Below, one piece after another: positions 1-7,953 of a stretch of DNA of 16,500 bases. Below the pieces are notes generated by a model that had not been told where the DNA came from, searched no databases, and saw only the letters and a list, made by a program, of their open reading frames with translations. The translations under genes were made by a program, and so were the position numbers. The DNA is from JACRBE01 sp964429005 (GTDB lineage: Bacteria > Chlamydiota > Chlamydiia > Chlamydiales > JACRBE01). The stretch's first letter is position 1. Each line of letters opens with the position of its first letter. The stretch spans positions 1-16,500 of the forward strand of contig CAYSAJ010000033.1 of the NCBI GenBank assembly GCA_964429005.1. Direction: 5' to 3'.

Positions 1-861
1 GATCACATCAGGTGTCTTCAGTTTCAAAATCGATTTTAGACGGTTGTTTCTGTTAATGACCCTACGATACAAATCGTTAAGGTCTGATGTTGCAAAACGA
101 CCTCCGTCTAGGGGAACTAGAGGGCGAAGATCTGGTGGAATCACCGGTATTGCATGCATCACCATCCAATCTGGTCTGTTGGGGGAGTTCATGAAGCTTT
201 CAACGATCTTGAGTCGTTTAGCAAGTTTCATACGAGCTTGAGAAGATTTTGTCTTTCTCAATCTGTCTTTAAGATCTTCAACGAGTGTAGGCATGTCTTC
301 ACTTTCGAGAAGCATTCTTAAAGCTTCAGCACCCATCATTGCCTTAAATGAATCTGGGCCCCATTTTTCTTGGGCTTCACGGAACTCTACATCGTTAAGG
401 AGCTGTTTCTTTTGAAGATCTGTTCGGCCTGGATCTGTAACGATGTACTCTTCGTAATAGATGACTCTTTCTAGCTCAGAGGTAGAAAGACCCAAGATAT
501 TTCCTAGTCTTGAAGGTTGCGTTTTGAAAAACCAAATATGGACAACAGGGACCGCAAGTTCGATGTGAGCCATTCGCTCTCGACGAACTTTAGATAAAGT
601 CACCTCTACACCACAACGATCGCAAACGATACCTTTGTGTTTAATTTTTTTATACTTTCCGCAGGCGCATTCCCAATCTTTAGAAGGTCCAAAAATCTTT
701 TCGCAGAAAAGACCGCCTTTTTCTGGCTTGAAAGTACGATAGTTGATTGTCTCTGGTTTTTTTATTTCACCGCGAGACCATTCGTTACGAATGACATCAT
801 CTGACGCGATTTTGATGGTCAATTTATCAAAATCTGAATCATCGAAATCTTCTTGATACAT
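1..861 (-). CDS. rpoC: DNA-directed RNA polymerase subunit beta' (N-terminal part, cut by window edge)
   Basis: This is the N-terminal 287 residues of the beta' subunit, the catalytic-clamp subunit of RNA polymerase; the rest lies beyond the left edge. The protein starts MYQEDFDDSDFDKL. The zinc ribbon is complete, with Cys65, Cys67, Cys80 and Cys83 in the contexts CACGKY and CDRCG. Further on are the conserved PVVHIWFFK segment and, near the edge, VIPPDLRPLVPLDGGRFATSD followed by the NDLYRRVINRNNRL helix that leads into the active-site region. The start is set by ATG at 859-861, preceded on the minus strand by a good ribosome binding site (TTAGGAGAGATA). It lies 74 bp downstream of rpoB and is surely cotranscribed with it. 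The frame is open throughout. Identification is near certain. Confidence 0.97.
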   Translation of the reverse strand, partial: MYQEDFDDSDFDKLTIKIASDDVIRNEWSRGEIKKPETINYRTFKPEKGGLFCEKIFGPSKDWECACGKYKKIKHKGIVCDRCGVEVTLSKVRRERMAHIELAVPVVHIWFFKTQPSRLGNILGLSTSELERVIYYEEYIVTDPGRTDLQKKQLLNDVEFREAQEKWGPDSFKAMMGAEALRMLLESEDMPTLVEDLKDRLRKTKSSQARMKLAKRLKIVESFMNSPNRPDWMVMHAIPVIPPDLRPLVPLDGGRFATSDLNDLYRRVINRNNRLKSILKLKTPDVI

Positions 862-893
862 TATCTCTCCTAAGGGGGTAATTCTTATCTAAC

Positions 894-917
894 CAGGCTT
901 TTCAAAAGAAAAGCCTG
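894..917 (-). other. Perfect 10-bp stem-loop in the rpoB-rpoC spacer
   Basis: CAGGCTTTTC at 894-903 pairs perfectly with GAAAAGCCTG at 908-917 around a 4-base loop. In the transcript it lies 18 bases after the rpoB stop codon and ends about 33 bases before the rpoC start. No U-tract follows, so it is not a usual intrinsic terminator. It could be an RNA processing or stabilising element between the two subunit messages; that role is inference. Confidence 0.6.
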
Positions 918-935
918 ATCATAACTTCCTATAGC

Positions 936-3900
936 TTACTCATCTTCTCTTTCTGGTCTAATATCGAGGCAAAGACCTTGCATCTCTTTGACAAGAACGT
1001 TGAAAGACTCAGGCGTTCCTGCTTTGAGAGTGTTGTCTCCCTTGACAATAGACTCATAAATGCGTGTTCTTCCAGACACATCGTCAGATTTAACAGTAAG
1101 CATCTCTTGGAGAAGGTGTGACGCGCCATAAGCTTCAAGCGCCCAAACCTCCATCTCCCCGAAACGCTGACCGCCCATCTGAGCTTTACCACCAAGAGGT
1201 TGTTGTGTTACTAAAGAGTAAGGTCCGATCGCTCTCGCGTGAATCTTATCCGCAACAAGGTGAGAAAGTTTCAGCATATAGATATAGCCAACTACAACTC
1301 TGTTATCGAAACGCTCACCTGTGCGCCCATCATAAAGGTGGAGTTTACCATCCTCTGGGTGCCCAAGTTGCTTCATCATCTCCCAGATTTTATGTTCAGG
1401 GAACCCTTCAAACACAGGGCTCTTCACATAAATGCCTGATTGACGTGCTGCAAATCCAAGGTGAGTTTCTAGCAGCTGACCCATGTTCATACGCGAAGGC
1501 ACACCGAGTGGGTTCAAGATGATTTCAATTGTAGAACCATCTTTGAGGTATGGCATATCGGCCTCAGGAACAATATTGGAGACAACTCCTTTGTTACCGT
1601 GGCGTCCAGCCATCTTATCACCCACTTGAAGCTTTCGTTTTGTCGCGATATAGACTTTAACTTGTCTAATCACGCCTGGTTCAAGCTCTGAATCACCTTT
1701 TTTGAGGTATTCGATTTCTGATTTATAATCGACTTGAAGTTTTTGGAAGATCGCCACATGCGCCTTCAAAATACTTTTTAAAGTCTCATAAAGATCATTT
1801 TCAGGAAGAATGAGATTGTCCATCTCTTCAGCTTCAATGATCTCAAGCATTTCTTGAGTGATCACTTCACCTTTTTGGATCAGAATATCACCACTCTTTC
1901 TATGAAGAATCGGCTCTGGTGCTACTTCACCGAGTAATAAAGCTCCAAGTTTTTCATGAAGCTCCATTTGAATTTCTTCTTCTTTTTGCTTGTATTCTTT
2001 GTGAATGTCTTTGAGTTTAGTTGCTTCCTCAACGAGTTCATCATCTGTTTTAGAGAGACGATCTCTTCTTGAGAAGACTTTAACATCCATTACAATACCT
2101 TCAGTTCCTGGGGGAGCTGTTAAAGAAGCATCTTTAACATCTGCAGCCTTTTCACCGAAAATCGCTCTAAGAAGTCTCTCTTCAGGAGAAAGTTCAGTTT
2201 CAGATTTTGGAGTGATTTTACCCACTAAGATATCGCCAGGTTTTACTTCGGCGCCGATACGGATAATGCCGTCATCGCCTAAGTTGAGAAGGGCTTCATC
2301 AGAGACATTAGGAATATCTCTAGTGATTTCTTCTTTGCCTAGCTTGGTATCTCTTGCTGTTACTTCAAATTCTTCGAGATAGAGCGATGTATACGCATCT
2401 TCCTCGATGAGTTTTTCAGAGATGATAATCGCATCCTCATAGTTGTAACCGCACCAAGGCATAAAAGCCACAAGTACGTTTTTACCAAGAGCGATTTCTC
2501 CTTTATCAGTGGAAGGTCCATCGGCTATAACATCCCCTGCCCAAACCTCATCTCCCACATTGCAAAGTGGAGTTTGGTTGATGCAAGTTCCAGTATTAGA
2601 TCGGTGGAATTTTCTGAGATGATAAGTTTTCTTATGAAGTGGGTTAGCTCGAGAAGCGATAATGATTTTAATACCATCAACATACTCTACTGTTCCATCT
2701 TCTTCTGCAAGAATTACAGCACCAGAGTCTTTCGCAGCTCTTCCTTCAAGACCTGTTCCTACAACTGGGGAGTCAGCCTTAAGGAGTGGCACAGCCTGGC
2801 GTTGCATGTTAGAACCCATCAAAGCACGGTTCGCATCGTCATGCTCAAGGAACGGAATGAGGCCGGTAACGATGGAAACAAGCTGCTTGGGTGAAACATC
2901 CATGTGAGTTACAGTTGTGGTATCAACTTTTAATGATTCACCATAGCGGCGAGCCCAGCAAGTTGATTCAACAAACATATTGTACTCGTCAAGGGGTGCA
3001 GAAGCCTGAGCTATAATACAACGCTCTTCTTGATCTGCTGTCATATACTCGATCTCATCTGTAACAATACCGTCACGGACGATACGATATGGCGTTTCAA
3101 GAAAACCAAATTCGTTGATTTTAGCAAAAGCAGACATTGAAGTGATCAAACCGATGTTCGGTCCTTCAGGAGTCTCAATGGGGCAAACACGTCCATAGTG
3201 GCTTGAGTGAACGTCACGCACTTCAAAACCTGCTCTTTCTCTATTAAGACCACCAGGTCCAAGACAAGAAAGACGGCGTTTGTGAGTAAGTTCTGCCACT
3301 GGGTTAGCTTGATCCATAAACTGTGAAAGTTGAGATCGCCCAAAGAAATCTTTAAGCACTCCTGCTAGACCTTTAGCGGAGATTAGCTTACCTGGAGTGA
3401 GTGTATCTGAAGAGAAGTCAAAAAGGTTCATTCTCTCTTTGATGATTTTCTCCATACGAGCAAGACCCACTCGGCACTGATTTTGCACGAGTTCTCCAAC
3501 AGAGCGAACTCTACGGTTTGCTAAGTGGTCAATGTCATCAACATGAGCAGTTTCGTCACCGTTTTTGAGCCGAACGAGATACTTAAGAGCCTCAATAATA
3601 TCTTCTTTTTTAAGAGTGACTTGATCGAGGGTCTCATCATTGATTTCAAGGTTTAGTTTTGAATTTAGCTTATAGCGTCCCACTCTTCCTAGGTTATAAC
3701 GCTTAGGATCAAAGAAAAGTCTCATGATCAAAGAACGTGCGTTAGAAAGAGTTGCTGGTTCACCAGGTCTCATTTTGCGATAGAAATCCTTGAGAGCCGA
3801 TTCATAAGAATCGGTAGGATCTTTATGAAGCATCTTGATAATTGGTGATGTCTCATCGGCATCATCAGCTACTTTTATAGTACTGATATTTGCATCGAGC

Positions 3901-4697
3901 ATTCTCTTAAGCATCGCTGTAGTAAGCTTTTCTGAAGCCTTACCATACACAACACCCGACTGCTCATCGACGACATCTTCAGCAAGGATTTTACCAACAA
4001 TTTTTGTAAAATCTTTATCAGACTTGATTTTCACTTTTCTAGTACTAAAAAATTCCTCAATGATGTCTGCATCAGTTGAATAGCCTAGTGTACGGATAAA
4101 TGAAGTCGCTAATACTTTTCTTCTTCTTTTTTTCTTGTCTACATAAACATAAACGAGGTCATTCGAATCAAAAGAAGCCTCTAACCAGCTTCCTCTATAA
4201 GGAATAACGCGGAATGAATATAAAGTGTGTCCCTTAAGGTGTCTTTCTTGCTCGAAAGCGATCCCCGGCGAGCGGTGAAGCTGAGATACAATAACTCTCT
4301 CGGCTCCATTGATAATAAAAGTACCATTTAGAGTCATAACGGGGATTGTGCCCATATAGACTTCTTCTTCCTTAATGCCTGTTTCATCAGTAAGTCTAAA
4401 TTTCACCTTAAGAGGCACGTTGTACGTGATCCCTCTTTTGATGCACTCATCCGGACTGTATTTTGCAGCGCCTAATTCGTAAGATAAATATTCTAAAATG
4501 ATCTTTTCATCATAGGATTTGATTGGAAAAACTTCTTGAAAAACTTCTTCAAGACCCTGGTTTTTTCTATCGTGTGGAAGTACATCCGCTTGAAGAAAAT
4601 TAAGATAAGACTTAACTTGAATTTCGATAAGATTGGGTAAATCGATAATTTCTTGTTTATCTTGATAGCTCACCCTTTGAGGTGCTCTTTTAAGCAT
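936..4697 (-). CDS. rpoB: DNA-directed RNA polymerase subunit beta
   Basis: Full-length 1253-residue beta subunit of RNA polymerase, the normal size for Chlamydiota. The N-terminus carries the family segment LPNLIEIQVKSY (residues 20-31). The rifampicin-pocket region runs from FGRSQLSQFMDQ (452-463) through THKRRLS (471-477) to GPGGLNRERAGFEVRDVH. The C-terminal part has GDKMAGRHGNKGVVS and GGQRFGEMEVWALEAYGA, which contact beta' and the active centre. His472, Arg475 and Ser477, the usual rifampicin-resistance positions, are wild type. Residue 478, normally alanine, is cysteine. ATG at 4695-4697 follows a strong ribosome binding site (GGGAGGAGC). It lies 247 bp after rplL and 74 bp before rpoC. 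Confidence 0.98.
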   Translation of the reverse strand: MLKRAPQRVSYQDKQEIIDLPNLIEIQVKSYLNFLQADVLPHDRKNQGLEEVFQEVFPIKSYDEKIILEYLSYELGAAKYSPDECIKRGITYNVPLKVKFRLTDETGIKEEEVYMGTIPVMTLNGTFIINGAERVIVSQLHRSPGIAFEQERHLKGHTLYSFRVIPYRGSWLEASFDSNDLVYVYVDKKKRRRKVLATSFIRTLGYSTDADIIEEFFSTRKVKIKSDKDFTKIVGKILAEDVVDEQSGVVYGKASEKLTTAMLKRMLDANISTIKVADDADETSPIIKMLHKDPTDSYESALKDFYRKMRPGEPATLSNARSLIMRLFFDPKRYNLGRVGRYKLNSKLNLEINDETLDQVTLKKEDIIEALKYLVRLKNGDETAHVDDIDHLANRRVRSVGELVQNQCRVGLARMEKIIKERMNLFDFSSDTLTPGKLISAKGLAGVLKDFFGRSQLSQFMDQANPVAELTHKRRLSCLGPGGLNRERAGFEVRDVHSSHYGRVCPIETPEGPNIGLITSMSAFAKINEFGFLETPYRIVRDGIVTDEIEYMTADQEERCIIAQASAPLDEYNMFVESTCWARRYGESLKVDTTTVTHMDVSPKQLVSIVTGLIPFLEHDDANRALMGSNMQRQAVPLLKADSPVVGTGLEGRAAKDSGAVILAEEDGTVEYVDGIKIIIASRANPLHKKTYHLRKFHRSNTGTCINQTPLCNVGDEVWAGDVIADGPSTDKGEIALGKNVLVAFMPWCGYNYEDAIIISEKLIEEDAYTSLYLEEFEVTARDTKLGKEEITRDIPNVSDEALLNLGDDGIIRIGAEVKPGDILVGKITPKSETELSPEERLLRAIFGEKAADVKDASLTAPPGTEGIVMDVKVFSRRDRLSKTDDELVEEATKLKDIHKEYKQKEEEIQMELHEKLGALLLGEVAPEPILHRKSGDILIQKGEVITQEMLEIIEAEEMDNLILPENDLYETLKSILKAHVAIFQKLQVDYKSEIEYLKKGDSELEPGVIRQVKVYIATKRKLQVGDKMAGRHGNKGVVSNIVPEADMPYLKDGSTIEIILNPLGVPSRMNMGQLLETHLGFAARQSGIYVKSPVFEGFPEHKIWEMMKQLGHPEDGKLHLYDGRTGERFDNRVVVGYIYMLKLSHLVADKIHARAIGPYSLVTQQPLGGKAQMGGQRFGEMEVWALEAYGASHLLQEMLTVKSDDVSGRTRIYESIVKGDNTLKAGTPESFNVLVKEMQGLCLDIRPEREDE

Positions 4698-4766
4698 CTA
4701 AGCTCCTCCCAATAATAATGCTTTACTTTCTAAGTGACCCTGTTGGTACTCTAGAAAAGTCTAAAT

Positions 4767-4778
4767 GTTACTAGTAAC
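4767..4778. other. 12-bp perfect palindrome in the rplL-rpoB spacer
   Basis: GTTACTAGTAAC is a perfect 12-base palindrome 70 bp upstream of the rpoB start, next to a run of T on the minus strand. It could be a protein binding site for rpoB expression. It is single-copy here and I do not match it to a known operator, so this is only a sequence observation. Confidence 0.3.
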
Positions 4779-4879
4779 GAAAAAAATACTTGAAACACGA
4801 AAAGTCGTTGTTACCTGAAGTAGTGTAAATCTCAAAGAGAAAAACTTCAAATATTTTTTCTAAAAACTCATGCATAGCA

Positions 4880-4917
4880 AAGAGCAGAAGCAACACTTTC
4901 ATGATGCTTCTGCTCTT
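4880..4917 (-). other. Perfect 13-bp stem-loop in the rplL-rpoB spacer (attenuator or processing-site candidate)
   Basis: AAGAGCAGAAGCA at 4880-4892 pairs perfectly with TGCTTCTGCTCTT at 4905-4917 across a 12-base loop. In the transcript it begins 27 bases after the rplL stop codon. A short run of five U comes only about 12 bases after the stem, so an intrinsic terminator would be weak. In Escherichia coli the same spacer holds a partial terminator and an RNase III site that set the ratio of L7/L12 to RNA polymerase. Position and structure suggest the same function here, by inference. Confidence 0.6.
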
Positions 4918-4944
4918 AGAAATAAACTAACTAGTGATTATGGA

Positions 4945-5343
4945 TTATAATCCCTTAAGTTCAACTTTAGCGCCAGCTTCAGTCAACTTTTTCATCATTT
5001 CGTCAGCTTCTGCTTTAGGAGCTGATTCTTTGAGCACTTTTGGTGCTGCTTCGACTAAGTCTTTAGCTTCTTTCAAGCCAAGGTTTGTAAGTTCTCTTAC
5101 AACCTTGATTACGCCGATTTTCTTATCAGCAGGAACTTCTTTAAGAATGACTTGGAATTCTGTAGATTCTGCGGCAGGTGCAGCAGCGCCACCACCAGCT
5201 GCAGGAGCAGCCATCATCATGGGAGCACCAGCGGATGCTTTTACGCCCCATTTATCTTCAAGAGCTTGTTTAAGTTTAGACATGTCTAAGACAGTTAATG
5301 TGCTTAGTTTTTCTACTAGTTCTTCAATAAGTTGCTCACTCAC
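4945..5343 (-). CDS. rplL: 50S ribosomal protein L7/L12
   Basis: 132-residue stalk protein of the large ribosomal subunit, which recruits elongation factors. The N-terminal dimerisation and L10-binding helices occupy residues 1-32. A flexible hinge rich in Ala, Gly and Pro (33-60, including APAAGGGAAAPAAE) leads to the C-terminal factor-binding domain (61-132), with TEFQVILKEV, KKIGVIKVVRELTNLGLKEA and AGAKVELKGL. The start is GTG at 5341-5343, seven bases after an AGAGG ribosome binding site; no in-frame ATG gives the expected MSEQLIEEL start. It follows rplJ by 27 bp, so the two stalk genes are cotranscribed. L7/L12 is needed in several copies per ribosome, and the stem-loop just downstream may help raise its yield relative to rpoB. 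Confidence 0.97.
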   Translation of the reverse strand: MSEQLIEELVEKLSTLTVLDMSKLKQALEDKWGVKASAGAPMMMAAPAAGGGAAAPAAESTEFQVILKEVPADKKIGVIKVVRELTNLGLKEAKDLVEAAPKVLKESAPKAEADEMMKKLTEAGAKVELKGL

Positions 5344-5370
5344 TGCAGTACCTCTATGATTTAATTAATG

Positions 5371-5889
5371 TTAAGATGCTTCGTTTTGTTTCGTTTTATT
5401 CTCTAAACAGTAGAGAACAGATGTTAAAATTGCTTCGAGGGTTCCTAGAGTTGAAGCTTGTACAGCTTCGAACATACCGAGGAGCTCTGCTCTCATCTGA
5501 TCTTTGCCAGGCAATTTAGATATTTGCTCAATATCTTGAGGAGTGCAAAGCGCTCCTTCGTAGCTACCGAGTAAAATATCTAATTTGTTCTCTTTCTCTT
5601 CTTTAAATTTATATAAAGTTTTGATCGCTTCGACTACGTTCTCACCTGTGGAAAGAACTGTAATGTGGCCATCAAGTTGTTTTTTATTAAGATTCAGCCC
5701 TTTGCTTTCAGCGGCTTTCAACAACATACGCTTTTTTAGCGTAAGGAATCTTGCGCCGAATTTTGCAATTTCAATGCGCATTTCTGCTTCACTGTTAGCG
5801 TCTAGACCTTTATTGTTGACAACAACGAACGTAGAAGTTTCTAAGTGTTGTTGAATCTGATCAAGGAGAAGTGTTTTTTCTTGTTTCAT
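5371..5889 (-). CDS. rplJ: 50S ribosomal protein L10
   Basis: 172-residue L10, the base of the ribosomal stalk, which anchors L7/L12 dimers to 23S rRNA. The N-terminal domain begins MKQEKTLLLDQIQQHLETST and holds the fold region FVVVNNKGLDANSEAEMR. The C-terminal helix that binds L7/L12 is visible as TLEAILTSVLYCLENK. ATG at 5887-5889 has an AAGGAT site 7 bases upstream. Only 10 bp separate it from the rplA stop, so there is no room for a separate L10-binding leader of the kind that controls rplJL in enterobacteria. Any such RNA structure would have to overlap rplA. Length and composition match chlamydial L10. Confidence 0.95.
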   Translation of the reverse strand: MKQEKTLLLDQIQQHLETSTFVVVNNKGLDANSEAEMRIEIAKFGARFLTLKKRMLLKAAESKGLNLNKKQLDGHITVLSTGENVVEAIKTLYKFKEEKENKLDILLGSYEGALCTPQDIEQISKLPGKDQMRAELLGMFEAVQASTLGTLEAILTSVLYCLENKTKQNEAS

Positions 5890-5899
5890 CAGTTAATCC

Positions 5900-6598
5900 T
5901 TAGCTATGAGAAATCGATTGGATGTCGATTTTAAGTCCTGGCCCCATCGTTGAGGATAGAACGAGGTTTTGCATATATTGGCCTTTTGCACTAGCAGGGC
6001 GCATTCTAGAGATTGCGGTCACAAGCGTGCTTACATTCTCTTCAAGTTTGTTCAACTCAAAAGAAAGTTTACCAACCATGTTGTTGATAACGCCGTTTTT
6101 ATCGACTCTAAACTCTACTTTACCTGCTTTAATCTCTTCAACAGCTCTAGCTACATCATTAGTAACTGTCCCTGCTTTAGGAGTTGGCATAAGACCTCTG
6201 GGACCTAGTATTTTACCGAGTTTACCTACTTCCCTCATCATTTCAGGAGTAGCTAAAACGGCATTGAAATCAGTCCAACCGTTTTTGATTTTTTCAATTA
6301 AATCGTCATTCCCTGCATAGTCTGCACCTGCTTCAAGAGCTTCTTTAATTTTATCCCCTTTAGCAAGAACAACAAGGACCATTTTTTTACCTGTTCCATT
6401 CGGAAGAGATACTGTGCCACGAACTTGTTGATCAGCTTTTTTAGGATCAACTCCGAGCTTTAACGAGACTTCGACACTTTGATCAAATTTCACTGGAGTC
6501 GCTTTTTTCAAGAGAGAAAGAGCTTCTGCAACAGAATATGTTTTAGTGTAGTCTAGTGTTTTGTCTATATCTACTAATCTTTTACTTCTTTTGCTCAT
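5900..6598 (-). CDS. rplA: 50S ribosomal protein L1
   Basis: 232-residue L1, which binds 23S rRNA at the E-site stalk and helps release deacylated tRNA. The signature GPRGLMPTPKAGTV lies at residues 132-145, after the EMMREVGKLGKIL helix. Domain I starts at MSKRSKRLVDIDKTLDY, as is usual for the family, and the C-terminus includes SAKGQYMQNLVLSSTMGPG. Family length is about 230, so it is complete. It starts 2 bp after the rplK stop codon, which implies translational coupling. In other bacteria L1 represses its own operon by binding the rplK leader; I could not recognise such a site here. Confidence 0.97.
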   Translation of the reverse strand: MSKRSKRLVDIDKTLDYTKTYSVAEALSLLKKATPVKFDQSVEVSLKLGVDPKKADQQVRGTVSLPNGTGKKMVLVVLAKGDKIKEALEAGADYAGNDDLIEKIKNGWTDFNAVLATPEMMREVGKLGKILGPRGLMPTPKAGTVTNDVARAVEEIKAGKVEFRVDKNGVINNMVGKLSFELNKLEENVSTLVTAISRMRPASAKGQYMQNLVLSSTMGPGLKIDIQSISHS

Positions 6599-6600
6599 AC

Positions 6601-7032
6601 TTAACCCTCTACCACATCAATTCCCATTGAGCGCGCTGTTCCGGCAACGAGTCGGACCGCTGCTTCTTCAGACTGAACTCTCAAATCGGGCCATTTCTGT
6701 TTTGCAATTTGAACCATTTGATTTTTGTTTAACTTACCTACTTTATCTCTGTTAGGAACCCCTGATCCCTTCTGGGATCCTGCTGCCTTCAAAATTAATT
6801 GGGACATTGGTGGTTCTCTTGTGATAAATGTAAAAGTCTTATCTTGGTAAACAGTGATGACCACAGGAAGGACATCGCCTCCCTTGGATTGCGTTTTAGC
6901 ATTAAATTCTTTGCAAAACGCCATAATGTTCACCCCCGCGGAACCAAGCGCTGGACCTATGGGAGGTGCCGGGTTCGCCTTGCCCGCTGGAATTTGCAAT
7001 TTAATAATTTTAGCAATCTTCTTTTTAGCCAT
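6601..7032 (-). CDS. rplK: 50S ribosomal protein L11
   Basis: 143-residue L11, part of the GTPase-associated centre of the large subunit. The N-terminal domain has the usual KLQIPAGKANPAPPIGPALG stretch with its conserved prolines. The C-terminal rRNA-binding domain carries PPMSQLILKAAGSQKGSG and ends with GTARSMGI. ATG at 7030-7032 has a GAGGAAG site about 7 bases upstream. It lies 14 bp after nusG and 2 bp before rplA, in the nusG-rplK-rplA order common to most bacteria. Nothing about its length or residues is unusual. Confidence 0.97.
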   Translation of the reverse strand: MAKKKIAKIIKLQIPAGKANPAPPIGPALGSAGVNIMAFCKEFNAKTQSKGGDVLPVVITVYQDKTFTFITREPPMSQLILKAAGSQKGSGVPNRDKVGKLNKNQMVQIAKQKWPDLRVQSEEAAVRLVAGTARSMGIDVVEG

Positions 7033-7046
7033 TTTTTGACTTCCTC

Positions 7047-7600
7047 TTATTCTAAATCTGCATCTGGTGGTAACTGTTCTACTTGCCAGAATTCTAGGTC
7101 ATCGACACGAGTTTCACGACCGAAGATAGAAACCATGACACTGAGGCGACCTTTGTCATGGAATACTTCGTTAACAACTCCCGTGAAGTTGACAAACACA
7201 CCGTCGATAATTTTAACTTTATCACCGACTTGGATATTGTGTTTTTGAACAATTTCCCCTTTCTTACTCATGAGATCTTTTAAGATCTCTTCTACTTCTC
7301 TGTCGGTAAGAGGTGTGGGTTTTTCACCTCCTAAAAAACCGATAACTCCGTTGCAATTCTTGATGAACATCCAAGTATCATCAGAGAGTTGCATTTTGAC
7401 AAAAATATATCCTGGCCAGAGTTTCTTCTCGCTGATACGTTGTTGACCACCCTTGACTTCAGCTACGTTTTCGGTAGGTACAAGGATTTGCTCGATGGAA
7501 TCTTTTATCGCTGAAGAGGATAAGTTTTCGTCCATCGTCTTTTCACTTTCTTTTCTTGTCCAGAGAGCACCTGAACAACATACCACTTGTTTTCACTCAT
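7047..7600 (-). CDS. nusG: Transcription termination/antitermination factor NusG, with an apparent -1 frameshift near the 5' end
   Basis: NusG binds RNA polymerase through its NGN domain and ribosomal S10 or Rho through its KOW domain. The true start is ATG at 7598-7600, with GGAG upstream and 11 bp after secE. It gives MSENKWYVVQVLSGQEKKVK, a perfect NGN first strand. That frame then reads RRWTKTYPLQR and stops. The rest of the protein (MDENLSSSAIKDSIEQILVP onward, with KLWPGYIFVKM and the KOW segment VGDKVKIIDGVFVNFTGVV, to DADLE) is in another frame, open from 7586 to 7047. One extra A in the minus-strand A4 run (T at 7540-7543) would join them as KVKKTMDENL, giving 184 residues, the expected family size. 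An uncorrected ORF from 7586 would begin MVCCSGALWTRKE, which is not NusG-like. Sequencing error is the leading explanation; real mutation or recoding is possible. Confidence 0.85.
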
Positions 7601-7611
7601 CTTTTGCTCCA

Positions 7612-7857
7612 TTAATGCGCTATCCACTTCACAAGGTGATTTAAAGCATTAAATCCGCCTTTAATCAGCAGATCTACCAGGTAAATACCAAGCCCAAATC
7701 CAAAAGTAGCCCCGATAACAATTTTCGTGCACAGGACAAGATCTTGCTTCGTCGTCCATGAAACTTTCTTAAGTTCTTCTTTGATTTCAAAGAAAAAATT
7801 CCATTTCTTTGCTTTCTTACTTGTTTCTGTCACTAGATCAACAATCCTGTTTGTCAC
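7612..7857 (-). CDS. secE: Preprotein translocase subunit SecE
   Basis: 81-residue SecE, the clamp subunit of the SecYEG protein-export channel in the inner membrane. The amphipathic helix carries FFFEIKEELKKVSWTTKQDL, close to the family hallmark with Thr where Pro is usual after the Trp. It is followed by one membrane span of about 25 residues (LVLCTKIVIGATFGFGLGIYL, roughly 40-65). The single-span form is typical outside the gamma-proteobacteria. The start is taken as GTG at 7855-7857, with an AGG a few bases upstream; no ATG is available in frame. It begins 20 bp after the 3' end of tRNA-Trp and ends 11 bp before the true nusG start. Confidence 0.9.
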   Translation of the reverse strand: MTNRIVDLVTETSKKAKKWNFFFEIKEELKKVSWTTKQDLVLCTKIVIGATFGFGLGIYLVDLLIKGGFNALNHLVKWIAH

Positions 7858-7877
7858 ACTGAACCTATTTGTTTAAC

Positions 7878-7953
7878 TGGCGAGTGCGGAGGGATTCGAA
7901 CCCCCGACCGGCGGCTTTGGAGACCGCTGCTCTACCAACTGAGCTACACACCC
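7878..7953 (-). tRNA. tRNA-Trp (anticodon CCA)
   Basis: 76-nt tRNA on the minus strand. The acceptor arm GGGTGTG pairs with CGCACTC, including two G-T pairs. The D arm starts AGCTCAGTTGGTAGAGC. The anticodon loop CTCCAAA sits on the stem GCGGT/GCCGC and gives anticodon CCA for tryptophan. The T arm holds GGTTCGAATCC. The discriminator is G and the terminal CCA is encoded in the DNA. It lies between tuf and secE, one base after the tuf terminator. Confidence 0.96.

Noticed and set aside
2005..2382. Several 60-150-codon open frames antisense to rpoB, rplA, tuf and the HEAT gene
   Set aside because: They are shadows of strongly conserved genes on the minus strand, have no convincing start signals and show low-complexity Ser/Leu-rich compositions.
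4767..4778. Palindrome GTTACTAGTAAC treated as a definite operator for rpoB
   Set aside because: Single copy, not tied to a recognisable promoter, and not matched to a known regulator; kept only as a low-confidence feature.
7047..7586. NusG as a simple 179-residue protein starting MVCCSGALWTRKE
   Set aside because: The first residues are the shifted reading of the real N-terminus, no ribosome binding site precedes 7586, and the true start at 7600 has GGAG and encodes the NGN first strand.
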